Source of the DNA: an uncultured Bacteroidota bacterium
GTDB lineage: Bacteria > Bacteroidota > Bacteroidia > Bacteroidales > WCHB1-69
Direction: 5' to 3'
Assembly: GCA_902796805.1 (NCBI GenBank)
Contig: CADBQG010000028.1
Location: 1 to 64,000, forward strand
Length of the DNA: 64,000 bases
The notes beneath the pieces are model-generated. The model was not told where the DNA came from, searched no databases, and saw nothing but the letters and a program-made list of their open reading frames with translations. Position numbers and translations under genes: made by a program. Shown here in pieces: positions 16,743-26,919 of this stretch. Position 1 is the first letter of the stretch. Each line of letters opens with the position of its first letter.

Positions 16743-17816
16743 ATGCAAAAGAAAGGCAACAAATACGGAACACACCGAGTTATAGAACCCAAGGGCGTTC
16801 TTCCTCAGCCGGCAAACAAGATCGACAACAACATGGACGAGATCTACGACAACGAGATCCTCATAGATGTACAGACATTGAACATAGATTCAGCCTCGTT
16901 CACCGACATCCACAACTATGCCAAGCAGCAGGCCGGAGAAGGCGCGAGCAGGGACGCAGTCATGGAAGAGATAAAGAAGGAGATGCTCCTGAACGTGGAG
17001 TTGCAGGGCAAGCACCGCAACCGCCGCACAGGTTCGGGCGGTATGCTCCTCGGCCGCGTTGAGAAGATAGGCGACGCATTGAAGGGAAAGATAGACCTCA
17101 AGGAAGGCGACAAAATCGCGACCTTGGTCTCCCTGTCGCTCACACCTCTGCGCATCGATGAGATTCTCGAGATCCGCGAGGACGTTGACCAGGTTGACAT
17201 CAAGGGCAAGGCCATCCTCTTTGAAAGCGGCATCTACGCCAAGATTCCGTCAGACCTTCCTGAGAAACTGGCGTTGTCGGCTCTGGACGTTGCAGGCGCA
17301 CCCGCGCAGACCGCGAAATTGTGCAAGCCGGGCGACACAGTCCTCATCATAGGCGCTGGCGGAAAGTCCGGGATGCTCTGCTGCTACGAAGCCATGAAGC
17401 GCGTGGGCGTAACCGGCTGCGTTATAGGCATGTGCCACAGCCAGAAATCGACAGAGCGCCTTCAGAAACTCGGCTTCTGCGACTATGTGTTCGCAGGCAA
17501 TGCCGCCGACCCCGTGGCCTCTCTTGAGAAAATTTCCGAAATAACGAACGGCAAGCTCGCCGACGTTACCATCAACAACGTCAACATCCCCGACACAGAG
17601 ATGACTTCAGTGCTTTGCACAAAGGACGACGGCCTGGTTTACTTCTTCTCCATGGCCACCTCGTTCACGAAAGCGGCACTCGGCGCCGAGGGCGTTGGCT
17701 CTGACGTTACAATGATTATAGGCAACGGCTATACCAAAGGCCACGCAGAGATTACTCTGCAGGAACTCCGCGAGAACAAGGAACTCCGCGACCTGTTCAC
17801 CGAGCTTTACGCATAG
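16743..17816 (+). CDS. kdd: L-erythro-3,5-diaminohexanoate dehydrogenase
   Basis: 357 residues. The sequence matches the Kdd family, which oxidises 3,5-diaminohexanoate to 5-amino-3-oxohexanoate with NAD+ in the lysine fermentation pathway to acetate and butyrate. Visible features are NKYGTHRVIEPKGVLPQPA at the start, a GroES-like N-terminal half, and a Rossmann segment VLIIGAGGKSGMLCCYEAM followed by GCVIGMCHSQKSTERL. The pathway partners (KamA, KamDE, Kce, the 3-keto-5-aminohexanoate cleavage enzyme) are not in this window, although they are usually clustered. It has its own promoter and a strong terminator, so it is transcribed alone here. Confidence 0.88.
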   Translation: MQKKGNKYGTHRVIEPKGVLPQPANKIDNNMDEIYDNEILIDVQTLNIDSASFTDIHNYAKQQAGEGASRDAVMEEIKKEMLLNVELQGKHRNRRTGSGGMLLGRVEKIGDALKGKIDLKEGDKIATLVSLSLTPLRIDEILEIREDVDQVDIKGKAILFESGIYAKIPSDLPEKLALSALDVAGAPAQTAKLCKPGDTVLIIGAGGKSGMLCCYEAMKRVGVTGCVIGMCHSQKSTERLQKLGFCDYVFAGNAADPVASLEKISEITNGKLADVTINNVNIPDTEMTSVLCTKDDGLVYFFSMATSFTKAALGAEGVGSDVTMIIGNGYTKGHAEITLQELRENKELRDLFTELYA

Positions 17817-17858
17817 TCGCTCCCATAATAAAAACCATTAGTAATAATTATCTGCAAG

Positions 17859-17897
17859 ATAAGCGGTATGTAACGAGTACCGCTTATTTTATTTTAT
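17859..17897 (+). terminator. terminator after kdd
   Basis: ATAAGCGGTA (17859-17868) pairs perfectly with TACCGCTTAT (17878-17887) across a 9-base loop and is followed by TTTATTTTATT. This is a standard factor-independent terminator for kdd. Confidence 0.85.
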
Positions 17898-17921
17898 TGC
17901 ACGCCGATAAAAAATATTTGT

Positions 17922-17929
17922 TAATTTTG
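17922..17929 (+). promoter_or_regulatory. -7 element for the TonB-dependent receptor gene
   Basis: TAATTTTG followed by C is an exact TAnnTTTG, with TTG about 22 bases upstream and the start codon at 17953. Confidence 0.6.
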
Positions 17930-17952
17930 CATTTAAATTTAACATCAGGAAT

Positions 17953-20487
17953 ATGCGTAGAACTATACTGCTGATATTGGCCGTAGTGCTCACAGTTTCG
18001 ACTGTCAGCGCCCAGGAGGACAAAGGCAAGAAAAAGGAGAAGAAACAGACCGTGACAGACACCGTTTCCCGGGAGAACGAGGATGAGTCCGACTCATACG
18101 GGGTCAGCGAGGAGCCTGACGACAGCGACTTCGGCGGCGGTAACTTCGTGCCGAGCCTTCTGCACAGCAACACTGACGTCTTCACCAACAACACGTCGTA
18201 CACGTTCAGCATAGCTTACTTCAGGGCACGCGGCTACGACAACAGGTATCAGAACACATACGCAAACGGCTTCGAGATGTGGAGCCTCGTGAACGGACGT
18301 TCCAACTTCTCGCAGTGGGGAGGACTGAACAACATCTTCCGTTATCCGGAGAACGTAAGCAACCTCAACGCAGCGGCGTTCGGGTTCGGCGACATCGGCG
18401 GGGCCAGCAACTACAACCTGAGGGCCAGCAATTTCCGCAAACAGCTGAGAGTTTCGTATTCAACCGCCAACCGTACCTACAACAATCGCCTAATGCTCAC
18501 CTACAGCACCGGTCTGCTGCCTAACGGATGGGCGGTTACGGCCTCCGCATCCGCGCGTTTCGGAAACTACATGGCATACGTTGACGGCACCTCGTTCAAC
18601 GGCTTCGCCGGGTTCATAGCCGCCGAGAAAAAAATCAACAACGACCACTGGCTCAACATCTCGGCGTTCACGTCATACAGGCAACGCGGGATGCAGTCGA
18701 GCTCCGTGCAGGAAGCCTACGACCTGCTCGGCAACAACTACTACAACGCCAACTGGGGATGGTACAACGGCAAGAAGCGCAACGCCCGAATAGGGACTCT
18801 CTGCGAGCCGGTTATCCTGCTCACGCACACATACGCGCCCGAGAACAACAGGCTTCACGTGAACACAACCCTCGCCACGACATTCGGCCGAAACAACTCC
18901 ACATCGCTCAACTGGTACGACGCGCCTGACCCCCGCCCCGACTACTACAGGTACCTGCCATCCTACCAGATCGACAACGGGGACACTGCCGGCGTTTACC
19001 AGAGCATCGTCGACCTCTGGACCACCAACGACCAGTCTTACACACAGATCAACTGGGACAACCTCTACAACGTCAACCAGCTCGCGGCACAGCAAGGGAA
19101 AAGGGCGCAGTACATGATTGAAAACCGCACCCTCGACCACATCCAGGCTGGCGGGGCAACCAACCTGACCTGGAACATCAGCGACAAATGGAAACTGTAC
19201 GCCGGCGCCTCACTGCGCGGCATAAAACAACGAAACTACAAGACCATCGCCGACCTCCTTGGAGGAAGCTACTGGCTTGACGTGGACAAGTTCTCCGAAG
19301 GCGACTTCCCCGACGACATGAACGTGCAATACAACGACCTCCTCCATAAGGATGACACGCTCACAGAGGGGGATGTGTTCGGTTACGACTTCGACTATCA
19401 CATATACAATGAAAAAGTGTGGGCCATGGCCAAGGCGACATACAACCACGTGGACTTCCATATAGGCGGGCTCATAGGCGGCACGGAGTTCTACAGGGAC
19501 GGAAAAATGCAGAACGGCCGCTTCAAGGACGAGTCGCTGGGCAAGTCGGCCACAAAATCGTTCCTTGAACTGGGCGCGAAGGCTGGCATAACCTACAAAA
19601 TCAACGGACGCAACTACCTTGTCCTCAACACCATGGCTGAACGCAAGGCACCGAGCGTACTCAACTCTTTCACCGCACCGCGAATCCACAACAAATATGT
19701 CGACAACCTCACCACTGAGAAGATCTACTCCGGAGACTTGTCATACGTTCTTTCCTACCCCATCGTGAAGATGCGGGTTTCAGCATTTCTAACGCAGATA
19801 AACGACGCCACCAAGCTTGTGAGCTTCTACCACGACGACTATGCAAGCATGGTCAACTACTCCATCTCAGGCATCGCCCAGAGGCACTGGGGCTTCGAGG
19901 CCGGAGCGGAGGTCAAGCTCGGCACCATGTTCACCCTGATAATGGCCGGCACCTGGGGCGACTACAGGTATTCAGACCGCGCAACCGTTACCATGAACGC
20001 CGAGAACGGCACAGACTTCGATGGAGAGGTTAACAGAACCGTGTACTGGAAGAACTTCCACGTGGCCGGCACACCGCAGGCCGCAGCCACACTTGGTCTC
20101 AAGTTCAACCACAAGTACTGGTGGGTAACCGTCAATGCCAACTATTTCGACAAGATATACTGCGACCTCAACCCCGAGCGCAGAACGTCGACGGCCCGCG
20201 GCTCCCTCGACGAGAATTCAGAACTCTACCACCAGGTTGTCGACCAGACCAGGCTCAAGGGTCAGTTCACAATAGATTTGTCGGTAAGCAAGTCGTGGAG
20301 AATAAAGGGACACATCCTCGGCCTGAACGCAAGCGTCACGAACCTGCTCAACAACAAGAAACTTGTAACAACAGCCTGGGAGCAGTACCGTTTCGACTAC
20401 ACCAACTACAATGTCAACAAGTTCGCGAACAAGTATTACTACGCTTACGGAACGACGTTCTATTTAGGCATCAATTTCTCGCTTTAG
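17953..20487 (+). CDS. TonB-dependent receptor-like outer-membrane protein
   Basis: 844 residues. Residues 1-20 are a signal peptide ending VSAQ. A short charged acidic stretch (~21-55) takes the place of the carboxypeptidase-regulatory domain that precedes most Bacteroidota receptors. A plug-like region follows (FRARGYDNRYQNTYANGFEM, WGGLNNIFRYPENVS, FGFGDIGGASNYNLRAS), then about 600 residues of alternating beta-strands ending in the aromatic YGTTFYLGINFSL signature for Bam insertion. No SusD-like partner is adjacent, so it is not a typical polysaccharide locus. The ligand is unknown. Confidence 0.85.
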   Translation: MRRTILLILAVVLTVSTVSAQEDKGKKKEKKQTVTDTVSRENEDESDSYGVSEEPDDSDFGGGNFVPSLLHSNTDVFTNNTSYTFSIAYFRARGYDNRYQNTYANGFEMWSLVNGRSNFSQWGGLNNIFRYPENVSNLNAAAFGFGDIGGASNYNLRASNFRKQLRVSYSTANRTYNNRLMLTYSTGLLPNGWAVTASASARFGNYMAYVDGTSFNGFAGFIAAEKKINNDHWLNISAFTSYRQRGMQSSSVQEAYDLLGNNYYNANWGWYNGKKRNARIGTLCEPVILLTHTYAPENNRLHVNTTLATTFGRNNSTSLNWYDAPDPRPDYYRYLPSYQIDNGDTAGVYQSIVDLWTTNDQSYTQINWDNLYNVNQLAAQQGKRAQYMIENRTLDHIQAGGATNLTWNISDKWKLYAGASLRGIKQRNYKTIADLLGGSYWLDVDKFSEGDFPDDMNVQYNDLLHKDDTLTEGDVFGYDFDYHIYNEKVWAMAKATYNHVDFHIGGLIGGTEFYRDGKMQNGRFKDESLGKSATKSFLELGAKAGITYKINGRNYLVLNTMAERKAPSVLNSFTAPRIHNKYVDNLTTEKIYSGDLSYVLSYPIVKMRVSAFLTQINDATKLVSFYHDDYASMVNYSISGIAQRHWGFEAGAEVKLGTMFTLIMAGTWGDYRYSDRATVTMNAENGTDFDGEVNRTVYWKNFHVAGTPQAAATLGLKFNHKYWWVTVNANYFDKIYCDLNPERRTSTARGSLDENSELYHQVVDQTRLKGQFTIDLSVSKSWRIKGHILGLNASVTNLLNNKKLVTTAWEQYRFDYTNYNVNKFANKYYYAYGTTFYLGINFSL

Positions 20488-20510
20488 CCAGACAAACTCC
20501 GGCCATTTGC

Positions 20511-20546
20511 AAATAAAAAAGGCGGAAGCCGACAACGACTCCCGCC
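20511..20546 (-). terminator. terminator after groEL
   Basis: On the minus strand GGCGGGAG (20546-20539) pairs with CTTCCGCC (20528-20521) apart from one mismatch, and is followed by TTTTTTATTT (20520-20511). It lies 22 bases past the groEL stop. Confidence 0.7.
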
Positions 20547-20568
20547 CGTAAGTAAGTGCTATGAAAAA

Positions 20569-22221
<1,653 letters not shown>

Positions 22222-22229
22222 TTACTGAA

Positions 22230-22508
22230 TTATTTGCATATTGCGTAAATGTCGCTTTCTTTCATGATAAGGTATGTCTCTCCATCGAGCTGAATCTCCG
22301 TTCCGGAATATTTTCCGTAGAGGACGGTGTCCTTAACCTTGACTGTCATGGGCTCGTCTTTTTTTCCAGGACCCACAGCGACAACAACTCCTTGCTGGGG
22401 TTTCTCCTTTGCGGTGTCAGGGATGATGATTCCGCCGGCTGTCTTCTGCTCGGCCTCGGCAGGTTTTACCAAAACTCTGTCTGATAACGGTTTGATTGTA
22501 GATTTCAT
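22230..22508 (-). CDS. groES: co-chaperonin GroES (Hsp10)
   Basis: 92 residues, normal. [31 protein letters not shown] contains the mobile loop (segments: [10 protein letters not shown] and [16 protein letters not shown]) that contacts GroEL. It is the first gene of the groESL operon. No CIRCE element (TTAGCACTC-N9-GAGTGCTAA) is present upstream. Instead there is an exact -24/-12 sequence about 50-65 bases upstream of the start codon. Confidence 0.99.
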   Translation of the reverse strand: MKSTIKPLSDRVLVKPAEAEQKTAGGIIIPDTAKEKPQQGVVVAVGPGKKDEPMTVKVKDTVLYGKYSGTEIQLDGETYLIMKESDIYAICK

Positions 22509-22557
22509 ATTAAAACGATTTAATTTGGTTAGTCATTTTTTTTGACGACAACCGTTA

Positions 22558-22573
22558 AGCAAAATCTGTGCCA
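22558..22573 (-). promoter_or_regulatory. sigma-54-type (-24/-12) promoter of groESL
   Basis: Minus strand TGGCACAGATTTTGCT matches TGGCAC-R-N4-TTGC-W at every fixed position. The -12 GC lies about 51 bases before the groES start codon, giving a predicted leader of about 38 bases. No TAnnTTTG element is seen on this strand in the upstream region, and no CIRCE. Sigma-54 exists in many Bacteroidota; the rpoN gene is not in this window. Confidence 0.7.
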
Positions 22574-22690
22574 AAAAAATCTTACATCTGTCCTGCTTAG
22601 TCTTCCGTTCCCGTTAAGAATTATGTTCAGGATATTGTGCCTTATAATCATGCAGAAATCAAAAACTTGCGTTACAGGCGGCGACGATTC

Positions 22691-22705
22691 ATGACAAATT
22701 GTCAT
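22691..22705. promoter_or_regulatory. palindrome, possible enhancer-binding-protein site
   Basis: ATGACA-AAT-TGTCAT is a perfect 6-bp dyad. It lies about 120 bases upstream of the predicted groESL -24 element, the usual distance for a sigma-54 activator site. It could instead serve rfbA, whose -7 element is about 80 bases to its right. Confidence 0.45.
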
Positions 22706-22786
22706 ATTGCAGAAGCATTCAGCATTCAATGTGATGAAAGTCTAGCAAACACGGAAAAAAAATGCTGCGGATAAGCCAAAAAAATA

Positions 22787-22794
22787 TAATTTTG
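22787..22794 (+). promoter_or_regulatory. -7 element for rfbA
   Basis: TAATTTTG followed by CGG is an exact TAnnTTTG 28 bases before the rfbA start at 22822. It shows that the longer frame beginning at 22762 would start upstream of the promoter and is not the real start. Confidence 0.65.
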
Positions 22795-22821
22795 CGGACT
22801 TTTAAAAAAGAACAAAAGAAC

Positions 22822-23679
22822 ATGAAAGGAATAGTATTAGCCGGAGGAGCCGGCACGCGCCTGCACCCCATCACGTTGGCAATGAGCAAGCAGTTGATGC
22901 CGATCTACGACAAGCCGATGATCTATTATCCGGTTTCAACGCTCATGCAGGCCGGCATTCGCGAAATACTCATAATATCGACACCGGAGGACCTTCCGCA
23001 CTTCCGCCGCCTTATGGGCGACGGCTCGCGCATAGGCTGCCGTTTCGAGTACCAGGTGCAGGAGGTGCCTAACGGACTTGCGCAGGCGTTCGTCCTCGGC
23101 GAGAAGTTCATCGGGAACGACAAGGTCGCGCTCGTGCTGGGCGACAACATCTTCTCCGGCGGCGGCATAGAGCGCCATCTCGCGGCAAGCAGCGACCCCG
23201 ACGGCGGCATAATTTTCGCCTACCACGTGTCGGACCCCGAGCGCTACGGCGTGGTCGAGTTCGATGAAAACCACAACGCGGTCTCCATAGAGGAGAAGCC
23301 GAAGAACCCGAAGTCGAACTTCGCGGTCCCGGGCCTCTACTTCTACGACAACTCGGTGGTTGAGGTGGCCAAGAACATCAAGCCCAGTGCAAGGGGGGAA
23401 TATGAGATCACCGACGTGAACAGACATTACCTCGAATGCGGGAAACTCAAAGTGTGCCAGCTCGAGCGCGGCACCGCGTGGCTCGACACCGGCACCTTCA
23501 AGTCGCTGATCGACGCAACCCAGTTCGTGCAGGTCGTTGAAGACAGGCAGGGCCTGAAAGTGGGCTGCATCGAGGAGATCGCCTTCCGCCAGGGCTTCAT
23601 CGACAAGGAGCAACTGCACAAGATCGCTGAACCGCTTATGAAAAGCGGTTACGGAGACTATCTGATGAAACTTGTATAA
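22822..23679 (+). CDS. rfbA: glucose-1-phosphate thymidylyltransferase
   Basis: 285 residues from the ATG at 22822. It joins dTTP and glucose 1-phosphate to dTDP-glucose, the first step of dTDP-L-rhamnose synthesis for surface polysaccharide. The nucleotide-binding start [16 protein letters not shown] is characteristic, as are [25 protein letters not shown] and the C-terminal [11 protein letters not shown]. rfbB, rfbC and rfbD are not adjacent. A lipoprotein gene follows after 15 bases and may be co-transcribed. Confidence 0.97.
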   Translation: MKGIVLAGGAGTRLHPITLAMSKQLMPIYDKPMIYYPVSTLMQAGIREILIISTPEDLPHFRRLMGDGSRIGCRFEYQVQEVPNGLAQAFVLGEKFIGNDKVALVLGDNIFSGGGIERHLAASSDPDGGIIFAYHVSDPERYGVVEFDENHNAVSIEEKPKNPKSNFAVPGLYFYDNSVVEVAKNIKPSARGEYEITDVNRHYLECGKLKVCQLERGTAWLDTGTFKSLIDATQFVQVVEDRQGLKVGCIEEIAFRQGFIDKEQLHKIAEPLMKSGYGDYLMKLV

Positions 23680-23694
23680 TCAACAACAAACATC

Positions 23695-24558
23695 ATGAAA
23701 ATCAGGACCACAGTTTATACCGCGGCAGTGTTGGCAGCGGTTTTTCTCGGCGGTTGCAGAAGGAATTTCGACATAACCGCCACAAACGCCATAACATCAC
23801 TCGCCCAGATTCCTGCCACAGAGATACGGACAGAGGCTGTAACAGTATCAGACTCTCTCATTAACACGGGCAACTCGGCCAAGGTGCTCGTGTCGGCCGA
23901 CTGCCCCGTATCGGGCAACTTCTTCGCCGTGAACAGCATATACGAATGGATGTCGGAAGAGCTCGGCGGCACTTTCCGCAACCCTTCAAACGACGACGGG
24001 AAAGGAATGATGTCGTACTATGCAGACCTTTACCTGCAAGACCTCCGGGAGAACGTGCTGCCCGACATGCACAGCGACATGGAAGCCTCGAAGGAAATTG
24101 CATTTTCCAAGGAATACGAAACCGACAAGGTGGTGTCTTACATCTGCAAGGGTGCAGGCTACCTGGGCGGCGCGCACGGGTACGCCACCTATTATGGGCA
24201 GACATTCAGGAAATCAGACGGAAGGAGGATTTCATACGACATATTCCTCAACGACAAACTCCAGCAACTTGCCGAACTTGTGAAGGCCGGTGTTGAGGAA
24301 CAGTATTTTGACACGGAGAACACACTGCAGGAGTCGCTTGTGCTCGATGAAGCAGAGATTTTCCCACTTCCCACAACGCCGCCAGTGTTCATGGAGAACG
24401 GCATCCTGTTTGTTTACCAGCAGTATGAAATCACCGCATACGCCGCCGGAATGCCGCAGTGCTTCATCCCATACGAGCAGATCAGGCCGTACCTTACCCA
24501 AACAGGCATATCGTTGCTTGACGACAACGGGTATGTTGTTGACTCCCGGAAGAAATAA
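23695..24558 (+). CDS. DUF3298/DUF4163 lipoprotein
   Basis: 287 residues. A lipoprotein signal ends at the lipobox LGGC (Cys21). Residues ~90-180 are DUF4163-like and the remainder is DUF3298-like, including AGYLGGAHGYATYYGQTF, PLPTTPPVFMENGILFVYQQYEI and AYAAGMPQCFIPYEQIRPYL, as in the extracellular half of RsiV-type proteins. In RsiV this fold binds lysozyme, but whether this protein does is unknown. It follows rfbA by 15 bases and is the last ordinary gene before the accessory cluster. Confidence 0.85.
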   Translation: MKIRTTVYTAAVLAAVFLGGCRRNFDITATNAITSLAQIPATEIRTEAVTVSDSLINTGNSAKVLVSADCPVSGNFFAVNSIYEWMSEELGGTFRNPSNDDGKGMMSYYADLYLQDLRENVLPDMHSDMEASKEIAFSKEYETDKVVSYICKGAGYLGGAHGYATYYGQTFRKSDGRRISYDIFLNDKLQQLAELVKAGVEEQYFDTENTLQESLVLDEAEIFPLPTTPPVFMENGILFVYQQYEITAYAAGMPQCFIPYEQIRPYLTQTGISLLDDNGYVVDSRKK

Positions 24559-24673
24559 CAGACATATTACCAGGTAACAGTCCGGACTTGGTCGCATTCG
24601 CCCGCATGTTATGGCAGGCAGCGTTTCAATGCTCCGCACTCCTACTGATAATCTACTGAAATTCCCGAAGTTA

Positions 24674-24706
24674 GCTCTTAGTTCAAAGCTCTAAGTTCAA
24701 AGTTCT
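24674..24706. repeat. short AGTTCAAAGYTCTA direct repeats
   Basis: Two imperfect copies of an AGTTCAAAG-[CT]-TCT unit follow each other in the 233-base gap before the accessory cluster. Repeats of this kind are common spacers in Bacteroidota genomes. They mark the left edge of the cluster but give no mechanism. Confidence 0.45.
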
Positions 24707-24766
24707 ATTCACAAATCACAATTTCTGCAAGCCTTGCAGAAACCCGGCGCGCCATTCCGTTTTTCA

Positions 24767-24774
24767 TAGTTTTG
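24767..24774 (+). promoter_or_regulatory. -7 element for the accessory cluster
   Basis: TAGTTTTG followed by CG is an exact TAnnTTTG located 17 bases before the first ATG (24792). No other convincing promoter is seen before 29.9 kb, so the six genes probably form one transcript. Confidence 0.6.
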
Positions 24775-24791
24775 CGCTTAAAACATTAATT

Positions 24792-25847
24792 ATGGAAAAC
24801 AACTACAAAAAATCACTCTTCCTTGTCGCTTACATCGTTTTTGCCGCTGTAAGCTGCTGGGCAACAGCCGAGTCGCTGCACATGCTGCTGCCGTCGTGGC
24901 CGGTGGTGTTCTGCTACGCCGTGACCATCGGCTTTTTCATCATAGCCTCAATAGGCACGAAACTCATAGCCGACAGTTTCAATAGCAACGTGTATGTGCA
25001 TAACCGGGGCGGCAAGCTTGCTGCCGGGATCCTCATTGTCGCCGTCTTCTGGCTGATTTGCAGCCTGCCGACCAACACACACACCTTCTTCTACCGCTCG
25101 GTAGCCTCCGACGTGGCCAACGACGACATCTCAACCACGAAAGGCTATCTTGGACAGCTCGTCTCGAATACAACAATCGAAGAACAGATCCTGAAACAAC
25201 AGACAACATTTGATAATGAAGTGAAAATCAAGCTGGCAGAATTGGAGGCTGAAATAATGAACGATGTGAATCCAGGATTCGGCCCCAAATCGAAACAGAT
25301 ATTGTCAGATTTTGCCGCATTGTTGGATGTCCCGACTGTCGATCCTCTGTCCTACCCGAGCACTTCGGAGCAGCAGAGAAAAAAACTTGTAGGAGAATAT
25401 AGAAAGAAGATCTACGCTTTGGCACAAGTGAGAAAAGACAACATCAGGTCTTCGATGATGGCAGTAAATACAAAGCGATTTCAAAAAGAGGCCTCGGTTT
25501 CCCGTAAAAACATTGAGGAGGCGGAAAACGTGCTGACCAAGGACATTTCAGCGATAAACGACATCAATTTCGCGCACGACCTGAACCACCGGCTGAACAA
25601 CGGCTATTCTACGATAAGCAACTATGAAAAGTTCATCGTCTTCAAATCGCACACCGACAAGGAGAGATATACAGCTGCGTCGCCCGTGACAAAAGTCAAG
25701 AGGCTCATGAGCGTGTTCGACGTGTGGGGCGATTTCATCAAGGGGAACTACAAAGGCCACGGCTTCATCTTCTGGATTCTGATATCCCTTCTCGTTGATG
25801 TGGCGGCCTTCATTTTCTTCGATTTGGCCTTCAAGAAAAGTGAATAA
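24792..25847 (+). CDS. accessory cluster gene 1: four-helix membrane protein with periplasmic coiled coil
   Basis: 351 residues, family not recognised. Hydrophobic segments lie at about 8-28, 34-55, 75-93 and 325-345. With the N-terminus inside, the third helix leads out to a ~230-residue region and the fourth returns, so the C-terminal KKSE tail is cytoplasmic. The external region is charged and helical (EEQILKQQTTFDNEVKIKLA; later RKNIEEAENVLTKDISAIND), consistent with coiled coils. The layout recalls DUF4407-like proteins (several helices plus a long coil), but no motif confirms that. It starts the cluster and is followed 22 bases later by the GTPase gene. It is a likely membrane core or signalling partner. 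Confidence 0.75.
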   Translation: MENNYKKSLFLVAYIVFAAVSCWATAESLHMLLPSWPVVFCYAVTIGFFIIASIGTKLIADSFNSNVYVHNRGGKLAAGILIVAVFWLICSLPTNTHTFFYRSVASDVANDDISTTKGYLGQLVSNTTIEEQILKQQTTFDNEVKIKLAELEAEIMNDVNPGFGPKSKQILSDFAALLDVPTVDPLSYPSTSEQQRKKLVGEYRKKIYALAQVRKDNIRSSMMAVNTKRFQKEASVSRKNIEEAENVLTKDISAINDINFAHDLNHRLNNGYSTISNYEKFIVFKSHTDKERYTAASPVTKVKRLMSVFDVWGDFIKGNYKGHGFIFWILISLLVDVAAFIFFDLAFKKSE

Positions 25848-25869
25848 AGAATAAATAAATACAAAAATC

Positions 25870-26916
25870 ATGTTAGTAGCGAAGAATTATTTTGGAGATG
25901 AGAGCACTGAGACTGAAAACAACAACGAAGAGCTCCAACAAGCAACAGAGGAAGATGATACATCATATAATGATGATGTATCAAACACTGACGAGGACGA
26001 TGACACCGATGATGAATCAAGCACAGTCAGTGACGATGGCATTACAGTCAACATCACGGATGATTCAACGGCTCCTATTGAAAACAACCACAGCTATGGC
26101 GGCTACACTACTGCAGAGATAAAGGATGTTAATGAAATAAAAGTGACTGTAGCCGACACGAAAACGCCGATAGTGGTGCTTTTCGGCCCTCCCGCCTGCG
26201 GCAAAACCATGACTTTGGTCAGGTTGTCGCGCTGGCTGATTGAAAATGGCTATAGCGTCTCTCCTGAAAAAAACTTTCGCGACAGCCAAGACACAAAGTA
26301 CAGGATGATGTGCGAGAATTTCAACGAAATGGTAGATAGCGACAAGGCTGCAGAAAGTACGAACGACTTCATGCTTCTGCGTGTCTTTAAGAATGGAAGC
26401 CCTATATGTCAGCTGTTAGAGGCTCCCGGCGAACACTATTTCATGGATTCGAAGTCAAAAGGAGGCAACGAATATCCGAGGTATATAAACAAAATAATAA
26501 ACCTCAAAGTCAGGAAAGTCTGGTTGATAATTCTCGAACCTGATTGGAAAAATGACCAAGACAGACGTGAATACGTGGGGAAAATCAACCGGTTGGTGAA
26601 AAAAAACAAAAACAAAGATTCATTCATTCTTCTATACAATAAAATAGACGAAAAACAGGAATTGATCATCAGACAGGGTGTTGTTAACATGCCTCAAGCA
26701 TTATATGATTTGAAAAACAACTACAGTTGCATTATAAACCCTTTCAGAAATGACACTCCTATTGTAAAATGGCTCAAACCTTATAATTGCGACTTCATAC
26801 CATTCTCCACAGGAACATATAATTCGACAAACGATGGTGATACATATTATGAAGTTGGGGACGACAAATATCCTCAAAGACTTTGGGAGAAAATCATGAA
26901 AAAAGTAAGAGGCTAA
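25870..26916 (+). CDS. accessory cluster gene 2: P-loop GTPase with acidic N-terminal extension
   Basis: 348 residues. Residues ~10-70 are extremely acidic and low-complexity (for example NTDEDDDTDDESS) and probably disordered. A GTPase domain follows: P-loop GPPACGKT (106-113), switch II-like QLLEAPGEHYF with EAPGE (184-188) where DxxG is usual, G4 NKID (257-260) and a G5-like PFSTGTY near residue 310. NKxD points to guanine specificity. The EAPGE form is reminiscent of GTPases found in bacterial conflict-type gene clusters, but I cannot place it in a named family. There is no membrane segment. It is followed by gene 3 after 3 bases, so tight coupling is likely. Confidence 0.82.
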   Translation: MLVAKNYFGDESTETENNNEELQQATEEDDTSYNDDVSNTDEDDDTDDESSTVSDDGITVNITDDSTAPIENNHSYGGYTTAEIKDVNEIKVTVADTKTPIVVLFGPPACGKTMTLVRLSRWLIENGYSVSPEKNFRDSQDTKYRMMCENFNEMVDSDKAAESTNDFMLLRVFKNGSPICQLLEAPGEHYFMDSKSKGGNEYPRYINKIINLKVRKVWLIILEPDWKNDQDRREYVGKINRLVKKNKNKDSFILLYNKIDEKQELIIRQGVVNMPQALYDLKNNYSCIINPFRNDTPIVKWLKPYNCDFIPFSTGTYNSTNDGDTYYEVGDDKYPQRLWEKIMKKVRG

Positions 26917-26919
26917 AAG

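Noticed and set aside
22509..22821. CIRCE operator for groESL
   Set aside because: No TTAGCACTC-N9-GAGTGCTAA or close variant is present on either strand in this 313-base gap.
22762..22821. Longer N-terminus for RfbA
   Set aside because: The extension starts upstream of the -7 element, and the nucleotide-binding [16 protein letters not shown] block is the standard N-terminus.
24559..24791. tRNA or attachment site at the left edge of the accessory cluster
   Set aside because: No tRNA-like cloverleaf, no integrase and no matching direct repeat at the right edge near 29875-29938 were seen.
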